Part shown: in pieces, positions 31,035-40,963 of the stretch
Numbering within the stretch: the first letter of the stretch is position 1
Layout: each line of letters opens with the position of its first letter
NCBI GenBank assembly: GCA_041940305.1
Contig: JBGTSJ010000022.1
Coordinates: 1-64,000, forward strand
Reading direction: 5' to 3'
Source: JBGTSJ01 sp041940305
GTDB taxonomy: Bacteria > Planctomycetota > Planctomycetia > Planctomycetales > Planctomycetaceae
Length of the DNA stretch: 64,000 nt
Program-made: the position numbers and the translations under genes
The notes under the pieces: generated by a model
Told to the model about the DNA's origin: nothing
The model's database searches: none
The model's input: the letters and a program-made list of their open reading frames with translations, nothing else

Positions 31035-32429
31035 TTACGCCTGAGAAGCCCCAACCAACTCGCGAATTGGCGATCCCGATTCGACAAGATACAGCGGACG
31101 ACCAGCCCGGTCGGGGAACGCGATCTGGCGACCGTCTATCCCGAGGTGGTGGTAGATGGTGGCGGCGACGTCTTCGGGAGACAGCGGCCGCTCGGTGACG
31201 TAAGAGCCGGTGTCGTTTGAGGCGCCGACGATCAATCCTCGGGGCAGCCGGCCGCCACCCATGAGAACACTGAAGACATCCCCCCAGTGGTCACGTCCTG
31301 CCGCAGAGTTCATCCGTGGCGTGCGGCCAAACTCTCCCATCGCCACAATCAGCGTCCGTTCGTACATGCCGCGGTCTATCAGGTCGCGGACAAGCGTGGC
31401 GAGAGCGCGGTCAAACGGCGGAAGCAGCAGGTTCGCCCCTTCGGCAGTCGCATAGCGGTTGGCTGTGCCGTGATGGTCCCAGGGCTGGGTGTTCACGGTG
31501 ACAAACGTCACGCCGCGCTCGACGAGTCTACGGGCGAGCAGCGCGCTCTGGCCAAACTCGTGCCGGCCGTACTGGTCGCGCAGCGAATCAGGTTCGGCAG
31601 AGATATCGAACGCCTCCCGCACCTGCCGGGTCGTGAGCAGGTCGAAGGCGGACTGGTAGTGTTCGCCAAGATCGCGGACGTGCGGCTCAACGCTCCGACG
31701 CCCCGCATCCAAAGTGTCCAGCAGGGAACGGCGGCTTTCGAGTCGATCGAACGTGAGCCCCTGGGCGAGAGACAAGTCACGGACGCGGAAGTCGGCTGAG
31801 TTGGGATCCGAGTTGACCACGAACGGATTGGCGCCGCCGCCGAGGTAGGCCGCATAGTGAAACAGGTTGTCGGTGCCGCCGCGCAGATGCGGCACCGCCG
31901 CGTACGCCGGCACATGCGGGGCATTGGGGCCACGGAGGACCCCGGTCGCCGATCCCAGGGAGGGGCGTCTTTGGATCTTATTGTCGGGCTTGTTGAAGTC
32001 GGGACCTTCAAAGCCTGTCAGCATCCAGTGGTTGCCTTTGGTGTGGTCTCCCGTAAAGTGCCGCACGCTGCGCAGGATGACCAGCTGGTCCATCACGCGC
32101 GCCGATTCAGGCAGAGTCTCGGAGAAGTGCACACCCGGGATGCTGGTGGAGACGGCGCCGAACGGTCCGCGGAACTCGGAAAGCGCCTCGGGCTTGGGAT
32201 CCCAGGTCTCGTGATGGCCGGGACCGCCGCTCATCCAGAGGAGGATCACGGCGGTGTCGCTGGCGGCCGTATCGGACCGGCCGGGATGTGCCGAATCCGA
32301 CGCGGCTGTGCGAGCAGCGAAGTAGTCAGCCAGCGACAGGCCGCCCAGGCCCAGAAAGCCGGCGCGGACGAAGTTCCGTCGCGAAAGCGGAGCGCCTGCT
32401 GACGTCGACTGTCCCAAAGCGTCGATCAT
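31035..32429 (-). CDS. DUF1501 protein, Tat-exported (first copy)
   Basis: A 464-residue protein of the DUF1501 family, distantly related to alkaline phosphatase/sulfatase-fold enzymes. The N terminus carries a twin-arginine signal (SRRNFVRAGFLGLGG). Conserved features include WMSGGPGHHETWDPKP, VILRSVRH, MGEFGRTP and GRDHWGD. The protein is probably periplasmic. In planctomycetes DUF1501 genes usually pair with a DUF1549/DUF1553 cytochrome gene, and none is adjacent here. Function is unknown; a role in polysaccharide breakdown has been proposed from context. It stands alone on the minus strand. Confidence 0.92.
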   Translation of the reverse strand: MIDALGQSTSAGAPLSRRNFVRAGFLGLGGLSLADYFAARTAASDSAHPGRSDTAASDTAVILLWMSGGPGHHETWDPKPEALSEFRGPFGAVSTSIPGVHFSETLPESARVMDQLVILRSVRHFTGDHTKGNHWMLTGFEGPDFNKPDNKIQRRPSLGSATGVLRGPNAPHVPAYAAVPHLRGGTDNLFHYAAYLGGGANPFVVNSDPNSADFRVRDLSLAQGLTFDRLESRRSLLDTLDAGRRSVEPHVRDLGEHYQSAFDLLTTRQVREAFDISAEPDSLRDQYGRHEFGQSALLARRLVERGVTFVTVNTQPWDHHGTANRYATAEGANLLLPPFDRALATLVRDLIDRGMYERTLIVAMGEFGRTPRMNSAAGRDHWGDVFSVLMGGGRLPRGLIVGASNDTGSYVTERPLSPEDVAATIYHHLGIDGRQIAFPDRAGRPLYLVESGSPIRELVGASQA

Positions 32430-32832
32430 GGTTCGGAATCGAGAGGTTCCGAAAGCCCGGAAACGTGACTTTCGTTAGCGCCGCCGGTTGAGATGCTCCA
32501 TATTCTGATCCCACCGGCGCAATCCGACAAGAGCAAGGGGCGTGGCCCTCGGACTCGCGGTGACATTCAATGGACTGTGCGATCTGGCACTCGACCACCC
32601 CCGCGTCGCCAAGCGGCGCATCACCCAAGCATGACGAGCCGGCCGAAAGGCCGGCTTTCTTCATTTGCGGAAATGCCCTCTCTGTTCCACCTCGGCCCCA
32701 CCCCCGGCCGGCACGCGGTTCGGCCTCCCGGACCCGGCGCTCCCCCTGACGGACACGCCGCTGGCCGTCAATGAATGCCGCGTCCGGATGCGTGGCCCGA
32801 CCTCTGCGCCAACATCTCTGGCAAGCGCGCAT
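32430..32832. other. Intergenic region, possible small RNA
   Basis: Four hundred bases lie between two minus-strand DUF1501 genes with no convincing protein gene. A plus-strand terminator ends at about 32661, although no plus-strand gene precedes it. An unrecognised short RNA read from about 32430-32500 to 32661 is possible. The sequence from 32690 to 32770 is very C/G-rich and may also fold. Confidence 0.3.
32637..32662 (+). terminator. Intrinsic terminator on the plus strand
   Basis: A perfect 8-base-pair stem (AGCCGGCC with GGCCGGCT) closes a GAAA tetraloop and is followed by TTCTTC. On the minus strand the stem is not followed by a T-run, so it favours plus-strand termination. It may still work weakly for the DUF1501 gene at 32833. 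Confidence 0.65.
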
Positions 32833-34260
32833 TCAACTCAGGATCGCCTCAATTGGCGCTCCTCCGTTCGCCGCCCTCACCGGTCTGTTGTTCTGATCGT
32901 AGACTGGCATTTCAGGATCGACGCCGACGATTTCCAGAATCGTCGCACAGATGTCCGCAGCCGACACCGGGTTGGTCTTCACGAACGCGGCCTGGTCGTC
33001 CGATTCACCGAAGATGGCGCCTCCCTGGACTCCGGCTCCGGCCAGCATGACCGAAAAGCACGACGTCCAATGGTCCCGGCCGCCATCGGCGTTGATCCTG
33101 GGAGTGCGGCCCATTTCGCTCATGACCACCACCAGCGTCTCGTCGAGAAGCCCGGTGGCCTGCAGGTCTTCCATCAGGGCGGAGAACGCCGCATCGAAAT
33201 TGGGCAGCAGATACTCCTTGAGAATCGGGAAGTTCCGTGCGTGCGTGTCCCACACTTCCTGGTTCAACTGAAAGCGTGCCGAATATCCGTCCCAGGTCAC
33301 GTTGACGAACCGCACGCCGGCTTCGAGGAGCCTGCGCCCCACCAGCGTGCTGTTGCCGAACAGCGTGTTCCCGTAGCGTGCGCGATGGCCGGGGTCCACC
33401 TGCTCCAGATCGAATGCGTCACGCACGCGGGATTGCGACAGCAGATCGAACGCCATCTCCTGGAACCGGCCGAGTTGCGCCGCCTGACCCAGTTCCCGCC
33501 TCTGCAGATCAAACTGTGTCAGCAGATCGCGACGTCTGTCGAGTCGATCCAGCGTGATGCCTTCCTGCAGCGCTCCGTTGGGAAGCACCGGGACGCCGCG
33601 CACCACTTTCGGGTGATAGACGACGTCTCCCTGGCCGTCATCGGAGTACGGCGTGCACTCGGAAAAGAGCGGATCGTACCGCTTGCCGAGAAATCCGCCG
33701 TAGGGACCGGGCTTACGAACGGCCAGTCCCCAGCCGAGGTAGTTGGGAAGATACACATAGCTCGGCACGCCGTGCTGTTCCGGCGACGTCAGGGCTACGA
33801 TCGAGCCGATACTCGGTGGATATGTATCCTTCGTGGTCCCGATGTCCGCGAGCATCTCATCGTAGCCGGTGTAGCTCGGCAACGTGTTGTGACATCCCCC
33901 TTTGTGGGAGACCGATCGCACGACGGCGATCTTATGGGCCCATTGGGCCAGGCCGGGAAGATGCTCGCAGACCTGCAGCGCAGGATTGGTGGTCGCGATA
34001 GGTTGGAATTCACTCCGGATTCCGCTCGGCGCTTCCGGCTTCAGATCGACCATGTCCTGCGTCGCGGCGCCGCCGAGCAGGTACAGGACGATGACATTCT
34101 TGGCGCGCGCAGGCACCCCTGGCACCGTGGTGCTCTGGTTCGCCGCCAGCCATCGCGGCAGCGCCGCTCCACCGATCATTGACAGGCCGCCGGCCAGCAG
34201 CGTCTCGCGGCGCGTGATTCCCTGGCAGGTCCGACGCGGGCTCCCCAGCATCCTGAGCAT
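32833..34260 (-). CDS. DUF1501 protein, Tat-exported (second copy)
   Basis: A 475-residue DUF1501 protein with a twin-arginine signal (TRRETLLAGGLSMIGG). Conserved parts include VLYLLGGAATQDMVDLKPEAP, VVVMSEMGRTP and GRDHWTS, close to those of the other two copies but with a changed start of the core (GGAATQDM instead of GGPGHHET). GGAGGAG just upstream of the ATG at 34260 fixes the start; an open frame continues to 34452 without family sequence. Probably periplasmic, function unknown. Confidence 0.92.
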   Translation of the reverse strand: MLRMLGSPRRTCQGITRRETLLAGGLSMIGGAALPRWLAANQSTTVPGVPARAKNVIVLYLLGGAATQDMVDLKPEAPSGIRSEFQPIATTNPALQVCEHLPGLAQWAHKIAVVRSVSHKGGCHNTLPSYTGYDEMLADIGTTKDTYPPSIGSIVALTSPEQHGVPSYVYLPNYLGWGLAVRKPGPYGGFLGKRYDPLFSECTPYSDDGQGDVVYHPKVVRGVPVLPNGALQEGITLDRLDRRRDLLTQFDLQRRELGQAAQLGRFQEMAFDLLSQSRVRDAFDLEQVDPGHRARYGNTLFGNSTLVGRRLLEAGVRFVNVTWDGYSARFQLNQEVWDTHARNFPILKEYLLPNFDAAFSALMEDLQATGLLDETLVVVMSEMGRTPRINADGGRDHWTSCFSVMLAGAGVQGGAIFGESDDQAAFVKTNPVSAADICATILEIVGVDPEMPVYDQNNRPVRAANGGAPIEAILS

Positions 34261-34464
34261 GAACTCCTCCGGCGCGGAAACAGGATTCGAATGCGAGCGG
34301 CCTTGCGGCTCTATTTCACAGTTCACCCGACGCCGGGACAAGTGAAGAGACTTGAGCCCAAGGGGAAGTCCGTATTGATGCTGACCGGATTTGACCTGCA
34401 GGTTGTACCTTGGTGGGCATGACGAAGCAGCAGGTATGAGAGGCGTCGGCATCGGGCCTGCCTC

Positions 34465-35946
34465 TCAGAACAGCCCCAAGATTGGCTGGCCGCTCTGCAC
34501 GAGCCGGCGGGGCCGCTGGAGCGTGTCGAGGTATTCGGTTTCAGCAGGAATGCCGAGGGCGTGGTAGATGGTTGATACTAGGTCGTAGGGGTGCACACGC
34601 TCGGACTTGGGCCAGGCGCCGTGTCGGTCCGATTCGCCGTAGACCTGTCCGGGACGTACGCCGCCGCCGGCGATCAGGAAGCTGTAGCATTCAGGCCAGT
34701 GGTCGCGGCCGCCGGGACCGACATTGTTGGTCGTGGACGCGCCGATCTTGGGCGAGCGGCCGAACTCTCCGATGGCGACGACGAGCGTCGTGTCGAGCAA
34801 ACCGCGCTGCGCGAGGTCCTCAATCAGTGCGGCGAGCGACTGGTCGAACACCGGGCAGCGGTGGTCGCGGAGCATCGGGAAGTTGTTGCGATGCGTATCC
34901 CAGGAGCCGTCGGGTCCGGGGGCGGGCTCATCGTCGGAGCGCGCGGGCCAGTTGACCTGGACGAAGCGGGTCTCGGCTTCGACCAGCCGTCGGGCTAAGA
35001 GGCAGCTTTGCCCGAAACGAGTCATGCCGTAGCGTCCGCGGAGCTCGGCCGGTTCTTCCTCCAGTCGGAACGCCCGCATGGCGCGGTTGGACTGGATGAG
35101 CGAGAGAGCTGTGTCGTAGAAGTCATCGAACGGCGCAACGGCGGGTCCGGCGAGCGGGCCGCCCGCGTTCAGAGCGGCCTGCTCGCGCAGGGCATCGGCC
35201 TGACGGCCGATCGTGGTCTGCAGGTCGATCCGCGACTGGAGGCGGCCCAGTGAGACTTCCTCCGGGAGGGTGAGGCCTTCCAGCCGGATCGGCTGCGTCG
35301 GGTCGTCATACATGGCGAACGGGTCGTATGTCCCGCCGAGCAATCCGGCCGACTGCGCAACGCCGACTTCGCGTCCCTCCTTGACCGGCGCTCCCAGCGC
35401 GACGTTGGAGAGGTCGCCGATGCGGCCGGGGCGGTACTTCGCGGCGATAGCGCCAATGGAGGGCAAGTCCTCGCGGGATGGAGGCACGGCGAGGCCGGTG
35501 GGAGAGAAGTTGGTCGGGTCGTGCCCGGTCAGCAGCATGTAGATCGCCGCGCCGTGATTGCGCAGTCCCTTGGGATCGACGCCGATGGAGCGCACGAGCG
35601 AGAAGTGCTTCGCCTGGACGGCCAGGCGAGGCAGCACTTCGCCGACGAATAGGCCCGGCGCGCTGGTGGGAATTGGCGCGAACTCGCCGCGGATCTCGGC
35701 GGGTGCCTCGGGCTTGGGGTCCCAGAGATCGATGTGGCTGGGTGAACCCTGCAGATAAACGAAGATGACCGATTCCGCGCGGCCGAAGCCCGGCAGGCGG
35801 ACCGACTCCGCCGCCAATGCACCCCGGCGATGTGCCAGGAAGTCCGGGAGGCTCAGGCCAAGCAGAGAGATACCGCCGACGGTCAGGAGCTCGCGGCGGG
35901 TAACGGTGTCGCAGAGGCGTCCCGGTCGGCCGAGGACGGAAAGCAT
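34465..35946 (-). CDS. DUF1501 protein, Tat-exported (third copy)
   Basis: A 493-residue DUF1501 protein. The Tat signal is TRRELLTVGGISLLGLS. The core shows FVYLQGSPSHIDLWDPKP, SLVRSIGVD, VAIGEFGRSP and GRDHWPECYSF. It has a small insertion before GRDHW relative to the other copies. The start at 35946 begins the shared N-terminal sequence (MLSVLGRPGRLCD); the open frame to 36057 is not family-like. It is divergent from the giant dehydrogenase/cytochrome gene at 36175, across about 230 bases that should hold both promoters. Confidence 0.92.
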   Translation of the reverse strand: MLSVLGRPGRLCDTVTRRELLTVGGISLLGLSLPDFLAHRRGALAAESVRLPGFGRAESVIFVYLQGSPSHIDLWDPKPEAPAEIRGEFAPIPTSAPGLFVGEVLPRLAVQAKHFSLVRSIGVDPKGLRNHGAAIYMLLTGHDPTNFSPTGLAVPPSREDLPSIGAIAAKYRPGRIGDLSNVALGAPVKEGREVGVAQSAGLLGGTYDPFAMYDDPTQPIRLEGLTLPEEVSLGRLQSRIDLQTTIGRQADALREQAALNAGGPLAGPAVAPFDDFYDTALSLIQSNRAMRAFRLEEEPAELRGRYGMTRFGQSCLLARRLVEAETRFVQVNWPARSDDEPAPGPDGSWDTHRNNFPMLRDHRCPVFDQSLAALIEDLAQRGLLDTTLVVAIGEFGRSPKIGASTTNNVGPGGRDHWPECYSFLIAGGGVRPGQVYGESDRHGAWPKSERVHPYDLVSTIYHALGIPAETEYLDTLQRPRRLVQSGQPILGLF

Positions 35947-36174
35947 GGCGTGCGCCTCGTGAACGGGGAGGCATTGGCAAGTGCAGCGTCGAACGTATCG
36001 AGAGTCCTGGGGACGTGCAAGCGGTGCTTGTGCCGCTGCTGCAGACCTGCCGGTCAACAGCGGGCGCCAGGGAGGAGCTGAGGCGCCCGAGTCGGCTTAT
36101 TTGCGATCCCGGACGAAGTCACGTTACAAGAAGGAACGTCTGCCAGTTGGATTCCATTGCGAAGAGCGGATTCG

Positions 36175-39100
36175 ATGATGATGCGTGACCGAGTGCTGAG
36201 GCTGGGACTGAGCTTGCTGTTGACGGGCTGGTGCGGGGTTGCGATGCCGCAGTCTGTTCCGCTGAACCCGGCGGTCGATCGTGAGGAGCTGATCTTCACC
36301 CCGCCCGGGTTTGACCAGCCGGGGCAGCCGGCGGTGGCCGAGGGAGAGAACACCGCCGAGGTGCGAATCACGGTGCGCGATGCCGAGACAGGGGAGCCGA
36401 CCCCCTGCCGCATCAATGTGGTGGGACCGGACGGAAACTTCTACGAGCCGGCCGAACACCCGCTGAAGCAGTACAGCCTGACGGGGGAGTGGCCGAATTG
36501 GCCGAACGCGTGGGGGAACCGACCGGGGAAGGCGCCGTTCCGGTACTTCGGGCGGTTCTTTTACACCACGGGAGAGGCGGCGGTGCGTGTACCGGCGGGC
36601 GTGGTGCGGGTCGAGGTCTGGAAGGGCTTCGAGTACGGGCCAGTGACGGAGTCGCTCGAGATTGCGGCCGGGGAGAAGCAGGAGGTGCAGCTGCAGCTGG
36701 AGCACGCCATCGATGCGCCGGCGCTCGGATACTACTCGGGTGATCCGCACGTGCACATTGCGCGGACCAGCGAAGCGGAGGACGCGCGGACGCTCGATCT
36801 GATGGAGGCGGAGGACATCCATTACACGACGCTGCTGGGCTACAACGATCCGGCCGGTCCGTATGCGGGCTTCATGGATCAGCTGGACACTCCGCAACGC
36901 CGCGGGATGGGGCATGATTCGCTACAGTCGCGTGGCGAGTACCACCTGCTGTCGGGCCAGGAGTACCGGACGGGGACGTACGGGCATCTCAATCTGTTTC
37001 TGCTGGACGACATCGTCTTCCCGGGGGAGAGCTTCAACGCCGACAACTGGCCGCTGTACGGCGACGTCGGGCGCGACGCGCAGGATCGGGGAGGGTATGC
37101 CTTCTACGCGCACGGCGGATATGCACAGGCGATCTATGCGGACTTTGTGCAGGGGAACGTCAACGGCGTGGAGCTTCTGCAGTTTGGCGTGTACCGCGGG
37201 ATCGGACTGGCCGACTGGTATCACATCCTGAATATCGGGTATCGGTTTCCGTGCATCGGCGCGAGCGACTATCCGGCGTGCCGGATGCTGGGGGACTGCC
37301 GCACGTTCGTCGAACTGGGTGACGATCAGACGTTTCCCGCCTGGCTCAAGGGGGCCGCGGAGGGACGTAGCTTTGTGAGCACCGCGCCGGTGCTGCTGCT
37401 GGAGGTGGATGGGCACCGGCCGGGGGATGCCATCGCGGCCGAGGCGGGACCGGTCCGTCTGCAGGCCAGGGTGCGCGTTCAGTCCGTCGTCGCGCCGGTC
37501 ACCGACGTACAGCTGGTCGTCAACGGAGAGGTGGTGGAGTCCCTGCAGGTTACGGCGGAAGAGGGAACGGGAGAGTGGCTGGAGCTGTCGGCGCCGCTGG
37601 AGCTGAATGAGTCGGCTTGGATCGCGGCCCGCGCGTTTTCGCTGTCTCCAGGCGGAGCAGCCGATGCGGAGGCGCACACCAATCCGGTCTTCGTGCATTT
37701 GGATGGCAAGGCGCCGTACAGCGAGACGTCGCTGGATGCAATCGTCGGCGAGATCGACAAACAGATCGCCGCGCATTCCAAGCGCGAGTTCGAGGAACGG
37801 GCGCAGGTGCTGACGTACTTCCAGCGCTCCCGCGACATTCTGCTGTCGATCCGAGCAGCCGGCGGACTGCAGGCCGGTTTCGATCCCCGTGAGCTGGCCG
37901 ACGCAGCGGCTCGGCTGGAGTCAGACGGCAGCATCGTGATGCCGACGGACGAGGAGTTGGCGGAGTTCCTCAAGCCCGTGCCGCCGCAGTCACCCGAGGA
38001 AGCGCTGCAGTCGTTCGACATGCTGGACGGGTTCGAGATGCAGCTCGTGGCGGCCGAGCCGCTGGTCTGCGACCCGATCGCGGCGGCGTTCGACGAGAAC
38101 GGCAATCTGTACGTCTGCGAGATGCTCGATTACCCGTACAGGCCGGCAGAAGGGCAGGCACCGATCGGACGCGTGAAATTGCTGCGGGACACCGACGGGG
38201 ACGGCCGGTTTGATGAGAGCCACGTCTTCGCGGACGAACTGCTGTGGGCGGGCGGGGTCGCGCCGTGGCGGGGCGGGGTGTACGTCGCCTCGCCTCCTGA
38301 CATCTGGTACATGCGCGACACCGACGGCGACTTTGTGGCCGACGAGCGGACGCGGGTCTTCACCGGGTTCGGCCTTGAGAACCAGCAGGGGATGCTCAAC
38401 AACCTGCAGTTCGGCCTCGACTTCAAAATCTATGGGTCGACGTCCGTCAACGGAGGCGCGATTGCGACGGTCGATGATCCCGACGCGGGGGTGGTGTCGG
38501 TGAGCGGGCGGGATTTTCGGTTCGATCCCGTGAGCGGAACACTGGAGGCCATCACCGGAACCGTGCAGTTCGGAAACACGTTCGACGACTGGGGAAACCG
38601 CTTTCTCTGCAGTGAATCGCAGCCACTTCAGCATGCGGTGCTGCCGCAGGAGTACCTGGAGCGAAATCCCTATCTGGCGGTGTCGAGCGGAGTCCACAAC
38701 ATTGCGCCGGGGCCGGTGCCGATCTTCCGCATCAGCCCGATCGAGCGGTGGCGGCATATTCGCAGCAGCCGGCGCGTGGCGTCGGGATCGCGATTGCCGA
38801 CCGCGGCCGGAGCGAGCCATCACGTGATCGATGCCGCCGCGGGAGTCACGGTCTATCGCGGCGGGGCTTATCCGGACGAATTCTACGGGAATGTGTTCAT
38901 TGGCGATGGTCAGAACAACCTGGTGCATCGCCGCAGGCTTGTGCCGGACGGCGTTACGTTTGCCTCTGAACGGATTGATGAGGGGACGGACTTCTGCCGC
39001 TCGCCGGATATCTGGTTCCGCCCCGTCAACTTCGTCAACGCGCCGGACGGGACTTTGTACGTGCTCGACATGAGCCGCGAAGTACTGGAAGCGATTCACA

Positions 39101-40929
39101 TTCCGCTGGACGTGGTCAAGCATCTGGACCTGAAGAGCGGGCGCGATCGGGGCCGGATCTACCGCATGGCGCCGGAGGGGTTCCGCTCTCCCGCTCCGCC
39201 ACGGCTGGGAGAAGCGACGACTGAGGAACTGGTGAGCGCATTGGAAAGTCCGCACGGCTGGTGGCGGGATACCGCGCACCGCCTGCTGTACGAGCGACAG
39301 GACAAGGGGGCGGCACCGCTGCTGCAGCGGCTGGTGCATGAGAGTGAACACCCGCAGTCGCGACTGCACGCGCTCTGGCTGCTGCACGGTCTGGAATCGC
39401 TCGACGACGCGGAACGGATGGCCGGATTGCACGACCCCGTCGCGCCGCTGCGGGAGCATGCGGTGCGACTGTCGGAAGAACGGCTGGACGAAAATGAAGA
39501 GATCCTGTCCCGGGTGCTGGCGCTGGCGGAGGACGACGAAGCGCGGGTGCGGTTTCAGGTGGCTTTCTCGCTCGGAGAGTCATCCAGCTCCGAGGCGGCG
39601 TCCAGGCTGGCGGCGCTCGCACGACGATCCGACCTGGATCGCTGGCAGCGGACGGCGGTGCTGAGTTCCATCGTCGGTCCCGCGGACCATGTGCTCCTGG
39701 AACTGCTCGATGATGCGGCGTTTGCAGGAAGCGCGGATGGCGCGAACATGATCGCGCAGATTGCGGGCGTGATTGGGTCCCGGAACGATCCGGACGAGAT
39801 GGCGGAGGTGCTGGAATCCATTGCGGTCCGGCCAAGTACAGCCGGGAATGGAGGACTGCAGTCGGCAATCCTGCGAGCGATGGCCGACCCCGTGGCCCGC
39901 TCGGGGGGATCGCTGACAGTCGATCCCGAGAAAGCGCCTGCGGCGGCCGCCATGCTGGAGCAGCACATCGATCAGTCCCTTGCCACTGCGGAAGACAATC
40001 AAACCGGCGTCGACGCGCGGGTTGCGGCCGTGGCATTCCTGGGCGCCGTGCCGCTGGATCAGTCGCAGGGGACGCTGTCGCGGTTGCTCGATCCGAGGGA
40101 ACCGCCGGCGGTGCAGATCGCGGCAGTCAATGCGCTCTCCAACTCCGCCGATCCGGAGGTGGCGGACCTGCTGATGGAGCGGTGGCGGGAGTATCCGCCG
40201 GAAGTGCGCGCGGCCGTCATCGGCGCAATGCTCGCCCGAGACGACCGATGCACGGCCTTCCTGAGGTTTGCTGCCGGCGGCAGCGAAGCAATCGCGAACC
40301 AGATCGATGCGGCGCAGCGAACCATGCTGCTGCGCCATCGCAATGAGGAGGTCCGCGCGCTGGCGGGGGAGCTGTTCGGCGGCGACTCGAGCCCGAGGCA
40401 GGCGGTGATCGAAGAGTATCAACCGGCACTGCACCGGACGGGTTCGGCGGAAGCGGGCCGGGAGGTGTTCGCCAGGACCTGCAGTGTGTGCCACAAAGTG
40501 GGGGACACCGGGATCGCGATCGGTCCGGACCTCGCGTCATCGCCCAACCGGTCTCCCGAGGCGATGCTCGTTCACATCCTGGATCCGAACCAGTACGTGA
40601 TGCCCAACTACGTGCAGTACGTAGTGCTCGATGCCACGGGCCGCACGTATACCGGCATGATCGCCGCTCAGACGGCCACCAGCGTCACACTCAAGAGAGA
40701 GAAGGGCGAAACCGACACGATCCTGCGGACGAACATCGACGAGATGTCGTCCACGGGAAAGTCGCTGATGCCCGAAGGGATGGAGAAGACGGTCTCGATC
40801 GAGCAGATGGCGGACCTGTTCGCGTACCTGGAGTCGATCCCCCCCGCGGCCGCGCAGGGGACGTCCGGCGATCCGCTGCGGGAGCGGGACTTCGGCACGC
40901 TGCCGGGCCTGGTGGAACCGGCGCCGTGA
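36175..40929 (+). CDS. Giant PVC-type fusion: CehA-like, membrane-bound dehydrogenase, HEAT repeats, cytochrome c
   Basis: A 1584-residue exported protein. After a signal sequence comes a carboxypeptidase-regulatory-like domain (VTVRDAETGEPTPCRI-like, about 60-170). A CehA/McbA-type metal-dependent hydrolase region follows (GDPHVHIARTSEAEDART, residues about 180-400). Next is a planctomycete membrane-bound dehydrogenase beta-propeller (about 610-990; GFEMQLVAAEPLV, DTDGDGRFD). HEAT-like repeats run over about 1010-1400. A C-terminal cytochrome c domain has one CSVCH heme site and the downstream MPNYVQYVVLDATG segment of the PVC heme-binding family. It probably oxidises or hydrolyses a sugar-like compound in the periplasm and passes electrons to the heme. 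Start: three consecutive ATGs at 36175-36183; a TTG at 36157 is also in frame. Confidence 0.88.
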   Translation: MMMRDRVLRLGLSLLLTGWCGVAMPQSVPLNPAVDREELIFTPPGFDQPGQPAVAEGENTAEVRITVRDAETGEPTPCRINVVGPDGNFYEPAEHPLKQYSLTGEWPNWPNAWGNRPGKAPFRYFGRFFYTTGEAAVRVPAGVVRVEVWKGFEYGPVTESLEIAAGEKQEVQLQLEHAIDAPALGYYSGDPHVHIARTSEAEDARTLDLMEAEDIHYTTLLGYNDPAGPYAGFMDQLDTPQRRGMGHDSLQSRGEYHLLSGQEYRTGTYGHLNLFLLDDIVFPGESFNADNWPLYGDVGRDAQDRGGYAFYAHGGYAQAIYADFVQGNVNGVELLQFGVYRGIGLADWYHILNIGYRFPCIGASDYPACRMLGDCRTFVELGDDQTFPAWLKGAAEGRSFVSTAPVLLLEVDGHRPGDAIAAEAGPVRLQARVRVQSVVAPVTDVQLVVNGEVVESLQVTAEEGTGEWLELSAPLELNESAWIAARAFSLSPGGAADAEAHTNPVFVHLDGKAPYSETSLDAIVGEIDKQIAAHSKREFEERAQVLTYFQRSRDILLSIRAAGGLQAGFDPRELADAAARLESDGSIVMPTDEELAEFLKPVPPQSPEEALQSFDMLDGFEMQLVAAEPLVCDPIAAAFDENGNLYVCEMLDYPYRPAEGQAPIGRVKLLRDTDGDGRFDESHVFADELLWAGGVAPWRGGVYVASPPDIWYMRDTDGDFVADERTRVFTGFGLENQQGMLNNLQFGLDFKIYGSTSVNGGAIATVDDPDAGVVSVSGRDFRFDPVSGTLEAITGTVQFGNTFDDWGNRFLCSESQPLQHAVLPQEYLERNPYLAVSSGVHNIAPGPVPIFRISPIERWRHIRSSRRVASGSRLPTAAGASHHVIDAAAGVTVYRGGAYPDEFYGNVFIGDGQNNLVHRRRLVPDGVTFASERIDEGTDFCRSPDIWFRPVNFVNAPDGTLYVLDMSREVLEAIHIPLDVVKHLDLKSGRDRGRIYRMAPEGFRSPAPPRLGEATTEELVSALESPHGWWRDTAHRLLYERQDKGAAPLLQRLVHESEHPQSRLHALWLLHGLESLDDAERMAGLHDPVAPLREHAVRLSEERLDENEEILSRVLALAEDDEARVRFQVAFSLGESSSSEAASRLAALARRSDLDRWQRTAVLSSIVGPADHVLLELLDDAAFAGSADGANMIAQIAGVIGSRNDPDEMAEVLESIAVRPSTAGNGGLQSAILRAMADPVARSGGSLTVDPEKAPAAAAMLEQHIDQSLATAEDNQTGVDARVAAVAFLGAVPLDQSQGTLSRLLDPREPPAVQIAAVNALSNSADPEVADLLMERWREYPPEVRAAVIGAMLARDDRCTAFLRFAAGGSEAIANQIDAAQRTMLLRHRNEEVRALAGELFGGDSSPRQAVIEEYQPALHRTGSAEAGREVFARTCSVCHKVGDTGIAIGPDLASSPNRSPEAMLVHILDPNQYVMPNYVQYVVLDATGRTYTGMIAAQTATSVTLKREKGETDTILRTNIDEMSSTGKSLMPEGMEKTVSIEQMADLFAYLESIPPAAAQGTSGDPLRERDFGTLPGLVEPAP

Positions 40930-40963
40930 TCGGACGCTCTTGATCAGACCGGGCGTCGCAGCG

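Noticed and set aside
32690..32780. Signal recognition particle or RNase P-like RNA on the minus strand
   Set aside because: The G-rich stretch superficially resembles GTCAGG and GGTCCGGGAGG parts, but the conserved SRP tetraloop and RNase P core elements could not be found in order.
37990..39459. Minus-strand open frame inside the giant fusion gene
   Set aside because: Antisense to the dehydrogenase region, with no recognisable motif.
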